Shown here: one piece after another, positions 31,891 through 41,650 of the stretch
Layout of the letters: every line of letters starts with the position of its first letter
Numbering within the stretch: position 1 is the first letter of the stretch
DNA from: an uncultured Caldisericota bacterium
GTDB lineage: Bacteria; Caldisericota; Caldisericia; Cryosericales; Cryosericaceae
DNA: 64,000 nucleotides
Assembly: GCA_903871855.1 (NCBI GenBank)
Contig: CAIQIK010000042.1
Location: forward strand, 1 to 64,000
Direction: 5' to 3'
Made by a program: the position numbers and the translations under genes
The notes under the pieces: generated by a model
What the model saw: the letters and a program-made list of their open reading frames with translations, nothing else
What the model was told of the DNA's origin: nothing
Databases searched by the model: none

Positions 31891-34698
31891 CGCGTCCACA
31901 ACCTGAAAGACGTGAGCGTTCGTCTCCCACGCAATAAGATCATCGTCATCACCGGTGTCTCCGGCTCAGGCAAGTCCTCGCTGGCGTTCGACACTTTGTA
32001 CGCGGAGGGACAACGCCGGTACGTCGAATCACTCTCCGCCTATGCCCGGCAGTTTATCGGCCTGATGCAGAAACCGGATGTCGATCTCATCGAGGGGTTA
32101 TCTCCCGCCATCGCCATCGACCAGAAGTCAGCCAGCAAGAACCCTCGGTCCACGGTCGGCACGTTGACCGAGATCTATGATTACCTGCGCCTGCTGTTCG
32201 CTCGCGCCGGCGTTCCACATTGTCCCAACCACGATATTCCCATCACGAAACAGTCGCCCCAGGAAATTGTCGAACACGTGTTGGCGGAGTACACAGGGCG
32301 TACCGTAGCTTTGCTTGCGCCTGCAATCGAGGGGCGCAAGGGCGAGTACCGCAAACTCATAGAGGACGTCCAGCGGAAGGGATTCGAGAGCTACCGCGTG
32401 GACGGCACGGAGTACAGCGTCGACGACCCGGTCCCGAGCATCGACAAGAAGCGCAAGCACACGATCGAGCTCATCGTCGACAAGCTTCTGGTCACCGCGG
32501 ACGAACGCACGCGCCTGTTCGACTCGGTGGAACTGGCGCTGAAGGAAGGCAGCAGCGTCCTCAAGGTTCTAGACTTGGCGACGGGCAAGCTCGACTTCTT
32601 CTCGAGTGCCTTTGCCTGCCCCATCTGTGGCTACAGCATTCAGGAGGTCGAGCCGCGCCTCTTCTCGTTCAACTCCCCCTATGGCGCGTGCCCGACGTGC
32701 ACCGGACTGGGCTTTCAGCTGGAGCCGGACATCGACATGATCATCGACCACGACAGGTCACTGGCCGAGGGGGCCATCCAGATCCCCGGCTTCCTCGCCG
32801 CGTCGACGTTCAGCAAGGACTTCGTCGTGCAAGCGCTCCGTTTCCGTGGATACGACCCGGACCAGAAGGTGCGCGACCTGCCGGCAGGAGCCATGGACAT
32901 CGTCCTGCACGGCGAGAAGGAACGCATCCCGGTGCACTGGGAGGACGGGGAGGGCGTCGACCATGTCTACAGGTTCCACTGGGAAGGGCTTATCAACCTC
33001 CTGGCGCGCAGGTACGAAGAGACGAACTCGGATGCCATGAAAGACATCTATGAGCGTTTCATGATGCAGCGGGAGTGTCCGACCTGCCACGGCAGGCGCC
33101 TGAAGCTCGAGGCGCTGTCCGTCAAGCTGGCCGGCCTCAACATCAGCCAGGTCACCGACATGTCGGTCGATCAGGCGTCACAGTTTGTTGCCCGGTTGCC
33201 GCAGGCGATGACGGAAACCCAGCGCACCATTGCCAAGCAGGTCCTGCGCGAGATCAGCGAGCGCCTGAAGTTCATCCTGGATGTCGGCCTGGGATACCTG
33301 ACCCTGTCGCGTGCATCGGCAACACTTGCGGGTGGCGAAGCACAGCGGCTGCGCCTGGCGACGCAGGTGGGCAGCAAGCTGGTGGGTGTCCTCTACGTGC
33401 TGGACGAGCCGTCCATCGGCCTGCACCCGCGTGACAACGAGCGTCTCCTGAGTACCCTGCGCGAACTGCGCGACCTGGGGAACACGCTGGTTATCGTGGA
33501 GCATGACGAGGAGACCATCCGTACTGCGGACTACCTTGTTGATGTGGGCCCTGGGGCGGGTGAACATGGCGGGCGCATCGTGGCTGTGGGCAGCCTGGCG
33601 GACATCATCGCCGAGCCGACGTCGCTGACGGGGCAGTACCTGACGGGCAAGTTGTCCGTCCCCTTGCCGAAGGTCAGGCGCACCCCCAACGGCGAGCACC
33701 TGACCATCACGGGCGCAACGGAGCACAACCTCAAGAACATTGACGCCGACATTCCCCTGCACATGTTCACTTGCATCACGGGCGTCTCCGGCTCAGGCAA
33801 GTCGACACTCATCAACGACTGCTTGTACAGAGGGTTGGCACGCGAGCTCTACCGCGCCAAGGACCCTCCTGGCCGTTACGAGAAACTCACGGGTGTCGAA
33901 CACATCGACCGCGTCATCGTCGTCGACCAATCGCCCATCGGGCGCTCGCCGCGCAGCAACCCAGCCACATACACAGGACTGTTCACGCCCATTCGCGACG
34001 TCTACTCGCGCATGCCTGAGGCGAAGGTGCGCGGGTACCAGCCCGGCCGGTTCAGTTTCAACGTGCAGGGCGGCCGCTGCGAAGCCTGCGAAGGCAACGG
34101 GTTCACCAAGGTTGAGATGCAGTTTCTGCCGGACGTCTATGTGCCCTGCGAAGTGTGCCACGGGGCCCGCTTCAACTCCGAGACGCTCGAGGTCAAGTAC
34201 AAGGGCAATTCCATCGCCGATGTGCTGGACATGTCGGTCGAGGAGGCCTTGCGTTTCTTCGACGCTCACGCGCGCCTGAAGCACATGTTGAAGCTGCTGG
34301 ACGCCGTCGGGCTCGGCTATATCCGCCTGGGCCAGAGTGCCGTGACCCTGTCGGGCGGCGAGGCTCAGCGCATCAAGCTGGCGGCGGAACTGGGCAAGCG
34401 GACGGCAGGAAAGACCCTATATATCCTCGACGAGCCGACGACCGGCCTGCACTTCGCCGACGTGGAGAAGCTCGTGGGCGTCCTTCAGGAACTCACCGAC
34501 AAAGGCAACACGGTCATCGTCATCGAGCACAATCTCGAGGTCATCAAGAACGCCGACTGGGTCATCGACCTGGGCCCCGAAGGCGGGGACAGGGGCGGGC
34601 GCATCATCGCGACCGGTACGCCCGAGCAGATCGCCCGCAACCCTGATTCTTTGACAGGGCAGTTCCTCAAGAACAAGGTGCTACGAGCTGACCGGTAG
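31858..34698 (+). CDS. uvrA: Excinuclease ABC subunit A
   Basis: DNA-damage recognition ATPase of 946 residues, the family's usual size, acting with UvrB and UvrC in nucleotide excision repair. The first Walker A, GVSGSGKSSLAFDT, lies near residue 38 and the second, GVSGSGKSTLINDCL, near 642. Zinc-finger cysteine pairs are seen at CPICGYS with CPTCTGLG and at CEACEGNGF with CEVCHG. Two ABC signatures, LAGGEAQRLRLA and LSGGEAQRIKLA, are intact. The start MAEESIFIKGARVHNLK is typical and follows GAGAGGTCG. No frameshift or missing residue was noticed. Confidence 0.98.
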   Translation: MAEESIFIKGARVHNLKDVSVRLPRNKIIVITGVSGSGKSSLAFDTLYAEGQRRYVESLSAYARQFIGLMQKPDVDLIEGLSPAIAIDQKSASKNPRSTVGTLTEIYDYLRLLFARAGVPHCPNHDIPITKQSPQEIVEHVLAEYTGRTVALLAPAIEGRKGEYRKLIEDVQRKGFESYRVDGTEYSVDDPVPSIDKKRKHTIELIVDKLLVTADERTRLFDSVELALKEGSSVLKVLDLATGKLDFFSSAFACPICGYSIQEVEPRLFSFNSPYGACPTCTGLGFQLEPDIDMIIDHDRSLAEGAIQIPGFLAASTFSKDFVVQALRFRGYDPDQKVRDLPAGAMDIVLHGEKERIPVHWEDGEGVDHVYRFHWEGLINLLARRYEETNSDAMKDIYERFMMQRECPTCHGRRLKLEALSVKLAGLNISQVTDMSVDQASQFVARLPQAMTETQRTIAKQVLREISERLKFILDVGLGYLTLSRASATLAGGEAQRLRLATQVGSKLVGVLYVLDEPSIGLHPRDNERLLSTLRELRDLGNTLVIVEHDEETIRTADYLVDVGPGAGEHGGRIVAVGSLADIIAEPTSLTGQYLTGKLSVPLPKVRRTPNGEHLTITGATEHNLKNIDADIPLHMFTCITGVSGSGKSTLINDCLYRGLARELYRAKDPPGRYEKLTGVEHIDRVIVVDQSPIGRSPRSNPATYTGLFTPIRDVYSRMPEAKVRGYQPGRFSFNVQGGRCEACEGNGFTKVEMQFLPDVYVPCEVCHGARFNSETLEVKYKGNSIADVLDMSVEEALRFFDAHARLKHMLKLLDAVGLGYIRLGQSAVTLSGGEAQRIKLAAELGKRTAGKTLYILDEPTTGLHFADVEKLVGVLQELTDKGNTVIVIEHNLEVIKNADWVIDLGPEGGDRGGRIIATGTPEQIARNPDSLTGQFLKNKVLRADR

Positions 34699-34731
34699 CG
34701 CTGCTCGCGTGGCAATGCCACCCCACCCTTC

Positions 34732-34887
34732 GTCATTCCCCCGAGCCCAAGGATGTTTTTGTATCCGAGGGTGTTCTGCATATTGGTGCAATGGGAGTGG
34801 CGCTCTGCCGCGTAGGCGGGGATCCAGCTCTTGTGTGGGTGGGGCTCCGAGAATGTTACAGTTTGGAACCGTCCCGAGAATGTTACA
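34732..34887. repeat. Degenerate palindromic repeat followed by GAGAATGTTACA repeat, copy 2
   Basis: GTCATTCCCCCGAGCCCAAG begins a decayed unit, a CGTAGGCGGGGATCCAG half follows, and 34849-34887 repeats the GAGAATGTTACA element of 10614-10653 with few changes (GAACCGTCCC then AGAATGTTACA). It lies in the 428-bp gap after uvrA. Confidence 0.75.
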
Positions 34888-34958
34888 CGTGGACGTGCAT
34901 GGTACATTCGGCGCTGGGGTTTTCGTTTGTCAACGGGGCGAGCCCTTTCGCGGAAATC

Positions 34959-34982
34959 TGTAAAATGTGCAGACCTGACCCC
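34959..34982. repeat. TGTAAAATGTGCAGACCTG repeat
   Basis: TGTAAAATGTGCAGACCTG then ACCCC. The same sequence with one change appears in opposite orientation at 51055-51079. Short repeats of this style often accompany REP-associated transposases; none is visible here. Confidence 0.6.
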
Positions 34983-35126
34983 GTTACCTGCCGTTACCTG
35001 AGCCTGCTACTTCCCGGGGCCGGTCGTTTCGGGGGAGATGGATGAGTTGAAGGAAATGCAGCGTGTTGTACAATCAACTTGACACAGCAATGCTGTTGAG
35101 GCGTAAACGACAAGGAGGTTGTCATT

Positions 35127-36827
35127 ATGATGCGATGGAGCAGATTCGCCGTCATTGTGGTAGTGTGCGTGATGATGTTCATGGGGATTCCACTGAACGT
35201 CCGAGCACAAATGGCTGACAACTGGGGATTCGAGAGCGGAACGCTGGCCGGATGGTCCATCGTGTCAGCCGCGACCCACGTCGGCGTCACGGGGGCCGAC
35301 GCATTCGCGACGCCGTACTGGGGCTCCTACATGGCAGTCCTGGGGACGCCAGGGCTTTCTTTCGACGACGTAGGGGCTAAGAAGCTGGCGATGCCTTTTT
35401 CGAGCTTACCAGTGCCAACACCGGGGAGGTCGCAGGAACTGCAACCGCTGGGCCACACGCTGATCGGTTACGACACGATTCGCCGCACATTCACGGCCAA
35501 TATGACGCACCTCGTGTTTGCCTACAACGTCTTCTCGTATCATGAGGAATATTTTGGTAGCTTCTCCTACAGCGTCTCCCTAGCCGATGGTTCGGGCGTC
35601 ATCGTTTCATCGCCGACGACGGCACGGAACGTCGGGACGGGCAACAGAACCATGTTTGACCCCCCGCCCGTCCTTGAGAGTACCGGCTGGCAGATCGTGG
35701 ATGTCGACCTGTCCCAATACCTTGGTCGACAGCTTGTGATCGAGGTATCTGTGGGGGACACCACAGAACTCGGCGGCCCTGAGAAGGGCACTCTCGTTTT
35801 CAGCCACATTCACAACTGGGCGTACTTTGACGTCAATCCCGACATGCCCATCGTGTCCAACGACGTGTTGCCCCCCACCATCACTCTGCCCAAGTTTGAT
35901 TCATTCGCAGGTGTGAGCGGCTGGTCGGACGGAGCCGTTCAGTCCTTCTACGTGCGCACGTCTCCGTTCCCGCTGCAATTCACACTTGAGGACAATAACG
36001 GATTTGCGAAGTGGACCATCAAGGTCAATGGCGTCGTGATCGTCGACCCTATGGGCATGGGTCTTATCACATATGCCCTTACATTGACCGAGGGTCGCAA
36101 TGATGTCGAGATCAGTGCAACCGATACAGCAGGCAACTACACCAGCCAGAAGCTGGCCATCTTCCTGGACAGCATGGCTCCTGCTCTCTCGGTCAATACT
36201 CTTCCTCCCTCTGTCTCCACTCCTACCCTTTCCATCACTGGTTCCGCCATTGACGCGGGATCCGGCCTCGCATCCCTGAGGATCAACGGCGAGCTTGTTA
36301 TCCCCTTCCTGGACGGTTCCTTCAGCGAGAAGCTGACGCTGGTCAATGGTATCAACACGATCCTCATCGAAGTGACAGACAAGGCAGGCAACACAGCCTC
36401 CCAGACCTTCATAGTGACGCATGGTGGCACCTCGGCGGCGGCCCCTCCCTCCGTCTACGTTGTCCTCACCATCGGCAGCGCAGACATGGAGGTGAATGGT
36501 ATGACCCGGAAGCTCGACGCTGCTCCGTTCATCAAGGACGGCCGCACCCTGCTTCCCGTCCGTGCCCTCATCGAGGCTCTCGGTGGCTCCGTGGAGTGGA
36601 ATGCGACCACAAAGACCGCCACTGTTATGCTGGGCAGTAGGACCGTCGCCCTGACGATTGGCAGCACAACCGCCCTCGTGAACGGCAAGCCCGTTGCCTT
36701 GGACGTCGCGCCCACGATCGTCAAGGGTCGTACCTTTCTTCCACTGCGCGCAGTCGCCGAGAACATTGGCCTTGATCTTGCCTGGGAGCCTGCATCTCAG
36801 ACCATTTCTCTGACCTACTGGCCATAG
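35127..36827 (+). CDS. Secreted surface protein with stalk domain
   Basis: Surface protein of 566 residues. A signal peptide (FAVIVVVCVMMFMGIPLNVRA, cleaved near residue 27) is followed by a domain of about 210 residues beginning NWGFESGTLAGWSI, a pattern typical of secreted carbohydrate-binding-like modules. Two Ig-like domains span about 245-430, closely similar to those of the LRR protein (WTIKVNGVVIVDPMG; FLDGSFSEKLTLVNGIN). A stalk domain (NGMTRKLDAAPFIKDGRTLLPVRALIE) runs to the end, closing with TISLTYWP. The start has AAGGAGGTTGTCATT upstream; two ATGs in a row make it uncertain by one codon. It belongs with the 21538 and 37219 proteins as a family. Function is unknown; surface binding is inferred. 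Confidence 0.85.
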   Translation: MMRWSRFAVIVVVCVMMFMGIPLNVRAQMADNWGFESGTLAGWSIVSAATHVGVTGADAFATPYWGSYMAVLGTPGLSFDDVGAKKLAMPFSSLPVPTPGRSQELQPLGHTLIGYDTIRRTFTANMTHLVFAYNVFSYHEEYFGSFSYSVSLADGSGVIVSSPTTARNVGTGNRTMFDPPPVLESTGWQIVDVDLSQYLGRQLVIEVSVGDTTELGGPEKGTLVFSHIHNWAYFDVNPDMPIVSNDVLPPTITLPKFDSFAGVSGWSDGAVQSFYVRTSPFPLQFTLEDNNGFAKWTIKVNGVVIVDPMGMGLITYALTLTEGRNDVEISATDTAGNYTSQKLAIFLDSMAPALSVNTLPPSVSTPTLSITGSAIDAGSGLASLRINGELVIPFLDGSFSEKLTLVNGINTILIEVTDKAGNTASQTFIVTHGGTSAAAPPSVYVVLTIGSADMEVNGMTRKLDAAPFIKDGRTLLPVRALIEALGGSVEWNATTKTATVMLGSRTVALTIGSTTALVNGKPVALDVAPTIVKGRTFLPLRAVAENIGLDLAWEPASQTISLTYWP

Positions 36828-36852
36828 AAGCCACCTGGCAATCGTATCGCTG

Positions 36853-36885
36853 ACTCCCCGACGGTATCGCCGTCGGGGAGTTTCC
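36853..36885 (+). terminator. Intrinsic terminator
   Basis: ACTCCCCGACG / CGTCGGGGAGT followed by TTTCC just after the 35127-36827 gene. The remaining gap to 37218 contains the promoter at 37008 and a leader of 183 bases with no recognised structure. Confidence 0.85.
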
Positions 36886-37007
36886 ATGAGCGGACAGGGC
36901 AGTGATCCAAGGTAAGCGGTAGCACGAACACAGGTGAAAGGATTTGTCCTGGGGAAGCCAGTGGTTCCACTTCTGTTGTTTCGTTGCATGAGACATTTCC
37001 CCACAGC

Positions 37008-37035
37008 TTGACTATTTCAGAGTGTCTGCTAGAGT
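37008..37035 (+). promoter_or_regulatory. Promoter of the subtilase gene, shared with the LRR gene
   Basis: TTGACT, 16-base spacer ending AGAGTGTCTGC, TAGAGT. The AGAGTGTCTGCTA core is identical in the promoter candidate at 21067-21094. It suggests co-regulation of the two surface proteins. Confidence 0.5.
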
Positions 37036-37218
37036 CCTTACAACTGCTGACCGTATCGTTACCGGGGAACCGGCAGCAGGTGCTGTGCACATCCGACGGC
37101 GCGACTTGGGCAAGAACTGCTGGCTGAGTTGCTGAAGCAGGAGGAGTCGCACAGCGCTTCGCTGGGAGAGCGCAGTCTCTTCGTGGCGATACACTGCAAC
37201 CTATTCTGAGGAGGATAG

Positions 37219-40200
37219 ATGAAATTAGTACAGCGAATCCTGGTAGCGTTGCTTGTCATGTCGCTGTGTCTGGGCAGTGTGCAATGGAATGCGCGGGCGG
37301 CCACCACCGGGCGCCCAACGTTGCCCGACCTCATTAACGCCAAGGAGGACTACATCAAGACCCTCCCTGCGGCACAGGAAGTGCGAACAGGACCGGACGG
37401 GGTGACAGCCTACACCATGGTGGACGGCTTCGTTATTCCTCCGGACGTCGAGAAAACTGCCGAGTATAAGGCGGGGAAGGTTCGCGTGTTTGTGGACTCG
37501 ACTCTCCCTGCGCTTGTTACCCAAGGGCCATTGCCAGCCACGGAAACCGGTGTGCTTGCAGCTACCGCACCATCGAGGCAAGCACAGCAGGCTCAACTGG
37601 ACCAGCTTGCAAAGGCGGGTATTGCAGTTAGTAGCCCGCGGCAGTATTTTGTCGCCTATAACGGTTTCAGCATCACAACCCGATTGGCCGACCTGGGACG
37701 CCTGGCTGATGTCGTCGGCAGAGACAATGTGCACATTGCAAAAATCTATACTACCGACCTGGCCTCGAGTGTCCCGCTCATCGGTGCCGGTCCGACGGGC
37801 GTCGGCGGAGCGCCGCTCAACCTTGATGGAACGGGCCTCTACATTGGCGTCGTCGATACGGGTATCGACTACACCCATCCGGACTTCGGAGGGACACCCT
37901 CGTCGACGTTCCCCACTGCCAAAGTGCCGTACGGCTACGACTTCGGCGACAATGACGCCGATCCCATGGATACCAACGGCCATGGCACACACGTGTCGGG
38001 CATCGTCGCCGCAGACGGGACGGTCAAGGGTGTGGCACCGAAGGCGAAGATCGTGATCGCGAAGATCGTCGAGGGCGGAACGGGCAGCGCCTGGTCCGAT
38101 GCCATCATAGCTGCCTTCGAGTACATGGCGGATGCCGCCCAGCACGGGGGCCACGTTGTCTCAGCAATCAACATGAGCTTCGGCTCGGATGCCGGTCTTG
38201 CTGATCCAACAGACCCCGAGCAGCAGGCCATCGAGAACTGTGTCACCGCAGGGATCCCGGTAGCACTGGCCGCCGGCAATGCGGGGACATTCCTGAGCGA
38301 TTATGGCGCGCAGGGCATTTTCCCGGACACCGCCATGGTTGGCTCGCCGTCGGTCACACCGGGAGCAATGTCTGTTGCCTCGAGCGAGAACATAACCATG
38401 GCCCACTACGTTGTGCACGAATCCACCACCGGTCATAATTATGGGTACGCGTCAGGGACTGCGACCCCCGATGCGAAGGCCATGTTGGCTGCTCTGGGGG
38501 GGTATCACTACATTTATTGTGGTGTCGGGTTGGACTCATCGTATTTCCCGACCTCTGTCGCTCCGAGCACGATTGCGCTCGTGCGCCGCGGGACAAGCAC
38601 ATTCGCGGAGAAGGCAGCCTTGGCCAAAGCCGCGGGATTCGTGGGCATGGTACTGATGAACCGGGAAGACGTCGACTTGACTCCAATAACTACCGATGCC
38701 TCGTTCCCCGTGGTTGGCGTGAACCATACCGATGGGCTGGCTCTGCTCAGCGCAGTTCCGGTTTCCGAGGGGGGGCCCGCGTTCAAGCCGACCGCTTGGC
38801 CCATCAGTTCTGGCGTGCTGACATTCCCGAGCGCCCCGCTGGTCTCCTCGAACCCTGATGCCGACACGATTTCAACGTTCTCTTCTTGGGGCCCCACGCC
38901 GAGCCTGGCGTTCAAACCAGAACTGACGGCTCCCGGCGGGAACATCTGGTCGACTGTACCAGTGGCACAAGGCAGCTATGCCAACTATTCCGGAACCTCT
39001 ATGGCGTCCCCGCATGTTGCCGCCGCCGCCGCTTTGCTGAAGGGCTACAAGAACTGGACGCCACTCGAGATAAAGACAGCGCTGAGCAACACTGGGAAAC
39101 TGCTGGTAGACCCACAAGGAGACCCCGGAACTTATGCTTCGCCCCGGGCTCAGGGTGCCGGTCGGATCAACGTGCAGGATGCTCTCTCGACCCCTGTCTT
39201 TGTTACCGCTTTGACATCAGGCCAACCCAATGTTGCCCTTGGGCAGCTTGCTCACTCCCCGGTCACATTCACACTGCACCTTACGAATACGACTGGCAGT
39301 CCTGTCACGTACTCAACAAGTCACACCATCCAGAGCACGTATAACTACTATGTCTGGAAGGCTTATGGACAGGGACCGACGGCCGTTGCTGACATCTCGA
39401 GCATGGCCAGCATCTCCGAGGCGGCAACCGTCACAGTGCCCGCTGGTGGCAGCGCCGATGTTCCAGTCACGCTCGATCTCACGAGTACGAACCTCTCGGT
39501 ATACTACACACCGTTTGTAGAGGGGTTCCTTACGTTTGCCAGCGCCGGATTGCCCTCCCTGCATATTCCGTACATGGGATATCTGGGAGCTTGGAATGAT
39601 TTTAACCGTTCCCACATGCCTAAGTGGTACCGGAGCTCCGGCTACAATCCCATCTTGGACATGCCTTCGGACGATCCATACTGCCTTTTTGGCAACTGGG
39701 TGTATGACATTCCTCCTGCCGGCGTCAGCCCGGATGACTACGCCGTAGAACTCGGAACAGACTTCTATGGCAATCTTGTACGGGACGATATCGCCATCAG
39801 CACGCAAGCAACCGCGTATCACCTTCAGGCACGTGTCGTTCCGCTCAGGACATCCCAGTCACTCGATATTTCCATTACCGACGGGACGAATGTCATCAAG
39901 CCTATCGAGACCGTTACCGGGCTTCCCAAGGCTGCCGGATACTACACAGGTAATGTGGTTCCCTGGGAGTGGCGCGGCGAGAACTCGTCCGGCACCGGCT
40001 TTGTCTCGGACGGCCAATACTATCTGAAGTACGTGGCGCAGCCGGCAACGATCGTCGGACAGAGTGTTCCAGATGCCTCACAGGTCATGACCTTCCCTGT
40101 GAAACTGGATTCTGTTTCGCCGGTCGTGACCATAACGTCGATCGACCCAATCTCATCGGGACGCCAGGTCAACTGGACCGTCTCGGATGCTGTTCCAAGC

Positions 40201-41523
40201 AGTGGTATCTGGGGCTTCGACGTCTGGTACACCAACGGCACAGGTTCTCATCACATGATGGTCCCCCCGACGGCGACATCCTATGTCATCCCTGGTGACG
40301 CTACTGATACCAACGTGTACGCGTTTGACAATGCGAACAACGTCAGCTCATTCGAAGCTGCCACAGTTCATACTATTCTGGCGACCGCTATTGGCTCCGG
40401 CACAGTGACCCCGTCTGGCGCGGTCAGCATTCCCTTTGGTTCAGACCAGTCGTTTGTGTTCGTACCATCGGCTGGAATGAATGTCGTACGAGTCGCTGTC
40501 GACGGAGTCGCCGTTCAGGCATGGTTCGGAATGACGTTCCATCATGTTGTGGCGGACCACACGCTCGAGGTGACCTTCGCAGACGTTACACCACCCTCCC
40601 TGAACCTTCCTACAGTTATGGGTGGACTGGTGAACACATCCTCGAATCCTTGGCTTCTACCGTTCGAAGCGATGGACTCGTCGGGTTCTAGTGTACTTAT
40701 GACAGTTAAGGACAATGGTACAGTCATTCTGAATCGTGTTCCCGCCGTCAGCCCGCTCAGTCTTAATCTGGCGGACGGGATGCACAGTATCCAGGTTGTC
40801 GCTGAGGACAGCGCAGGCAATGCAACAGTCAAGTCGTTCTTGTTGTTGGTCGATACCCATGGTCCCGTCGTGAACGTGGCAACCCCTGCGACGCCGGTCA
40901 GCGTGCCGGCATATGTTCTGACGGGCTCAGTGGTCGATCCCGTCAGTGGTCTTCGCTCGCTGACCGTGAATGACGTGGACGATGCCCCCTACCTCGATGG
41001 AACCTTCACATTCCCTGTTACACTGAAGAAGGGCGTGAACACGTTCACCGTCGTGGCCATCGACAACATGGGCAACAAGACCGTCCGTGAGGTGACAGTC
41101 GAGCTTGCGTCAGGTGCGACCTCGCCTTCCTACAAGACGGTCACTCTCACCATCGGCAAACCGGAGATGGACGTGAACGGCATGCCCGTGACTATGGATG
41201 CTGCTCCCGTGATCAAGAACGGCCGTACACTTCTTCCTATCAGGGCTCTCATCGAGATGCTGGGTGGCAAGGTCACCTGGGACGCAACAACGCGCACCGC
41301 GACTGTGGTGCTCGGAGAGCGCTCCGTGGTTCTTGAAGTCGGAAAGAACACAGCTCTCGTGAATGGCAAGTCTGTTCCAATTGACGCATCGAATGCTAAG
41401 GTAGTACCCGAGATCATCGGCAGTCGCACGTTCCTACCCCTGCGCTTCATCGCCGAGAGCCTTGGCCTTGACCTGACGTGGGAGCCGGTCTCCCAGACCA
41501 TCTCCTTCACCTACTGGCCCTAA
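37219..41523 (+). CDS. Large secreted subtilisin-like serine protease with stalk domain
   Basis: Protein of 1434 residues. A signal peptide (~1-28) and a pro-region precede an S8 catalytic domain with Asp213 in VVDTGIDYTHPDF, His255 in NGHGTHVSGI and Ser594 in YSGTSMASPHVAA, all intact. A PA-type insert (near GVLFS-like residues 390-530) separates His and Ser as in lactocepin and C5a-peptidase types. Fn3-like domains, then an InlB-type repeat (ATAIGSGTVTPSGA), Ig-like domains and a C-terminal stalk domain (NGMPVTMDAAPVIKNGRTLLP) closing with ISFTYWP follow. It is predicted to be an extracellular, cell-attached peptidase supplying amino acids, consistent with the amino-acid catabolism genes nearby. 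The start follows GAGGAGGATAG. Confidence 0.95.
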   Translation: MKLVQRILVALLVMSLCLGSVQWNARAATTGRPTLPDLINAKEDYIKTLPAAQEVRTGPDGVTAYTMVDGFVIPPDVEKTAEYKAGKVRVFVDSTLPALVTQGPLPATETGVLAATAPSRQAQQAQLDQLAKAGIAVSSPRQYFVAYNGFSITTRLADLGRLADVVGRDNVHIAKIYTTDLASSVPLIGAGPTGVGGAPLNLDGTGLYIGVVDTGIDYTHPDFGGTPSSTFPTAKVPYGYDFGDNDADPMDTNGHGTHVSGIVAADGTVKGVAPKAKIVIAKIVEGGTGSAWSDAIIAAFEYMADAAQHGGHVVSAINMSFGSDAGLADPTDPEQQAIENCVTAGIPVALAAGNAGTFLSDYGAQGIFPDTAMVGSPSVTPGAMSVASSENITMAHYVVHESTTGHNYGYASGTATPDAKAMLAALGGYHYIYCGVGLDSSYFPTSVAPSTIALVRRGTSTFAEKAALAKAAGFVGMVLMNREDVDLTPITTDASFPVVGVNHTDGLALLSAVPVSEGGPAFKPTAWPISSGVLTFPSAPLVSSNPDADTISTFSSWGPTPSLAFKPELTAPGGNIWSTVPVAQGSYANYSGTSMASPHVAAAAALLKGYKNWTPLEIKTALSNTGKLLVDPQGDPGTYASPRAQGAGRINVQDALSTPVFVTALTSGQPNVALGQLAHSPVTFTLHLTNTTGSPVTYSTSHTIQSTYNYYVWKAYGQGPTAVADISSMASISEAATVTVPAGGSADVPVTLDLTSTNLSVYYTPFVEGFLTFASAGLPSLHIPYMGYLGAWNDFNRSHMPKWYRSSGYNPILDMPSDDPYCLFGNWVYDIPPAGVSPDDYAVELGTDFYGNLVRDDIAISTQATAYHLQARVVPLRTSQSLDISITDGTNVIKPIETVTGLPKAAGYYTGNVVPWEWRGENSSGTGFVSDGQYYLKYVAQPATIVGQSVPDASQVMTFPVKLDSVSPVVTITSIDPISSGRQVNWTVSDAVPSSGIWGFDVWYTNGTGSHHMMVPPTATSYVIPGDATDTNVYAFDNANNVSSFEAATVHTILATAIGSGTVTPSGAVSIPFGSDQSFVFVPSAGMNVVRVAVDGVAVQAWFGMTFHHVVADHTLEVTFADVTPPSLNLPTVMGGLVNTSSNPWLLPFEAMDSSGSSVLMTVKDNGTVILNRVPAVSPLSLNLADGMHSIQVVAEDSAGNATVKSFLLLVDTHGPVVNVATPATPVSVPAYVLTGSVVDPVSGLRSLTVNDVDDAPYLDGTFTFPVTLKKGVNTFTVVAIDNMGNKTVREVTVELASGATSPSYKTVTLTIGKPEMDVNGMPVTMDAAPVIKNGRTLLPIRALIEMLGGKVTWDATTRTATVVLGERSVVLEVGKNTALVNGKSVPIDASNAKVVPEIIGSRTFLPLRFIAESLGLDLTWEPVSQTISFTYWP

Positions 41524-41547
41524 CTGCTCCTGCTCATAGTTCCACTT

Positions 41548-41580
41548 CTGCCCCCGGGGTAAACCGGGGGCAGTTTTGCT
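41548..41580 (+). terminator. Intrinsic terminator of the subtilase gene
   Basis: CTGCCCCCGG / CCGGGGGCAG around GGTAAA, followed by TTTTGCTTT. It has a textbook stem and T-tract. Confidence 0.92.
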
Positions 41581-41590
41581 TTGTATGAAG

Positions 41591-41622
41591 AAGCCCCTCG
41601 CCACGCCAGGCGAGGGGCGCTT
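41591..41622 (-). terminator. Terminator for the minus-strand gene
   Basis: GCCCCTCGCC / GGCGAGGGGC around ACGCCA, at the 3' side of the minus-strand surface-protein gene. On the minus strand it is followed by TTCTTCA. It sits back to back with the subtilase terminator. Confidence 0.8.
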
Positions 41623-41650
41623 GATTGTTGCCTCGTTGTCGGAGAGTCCG

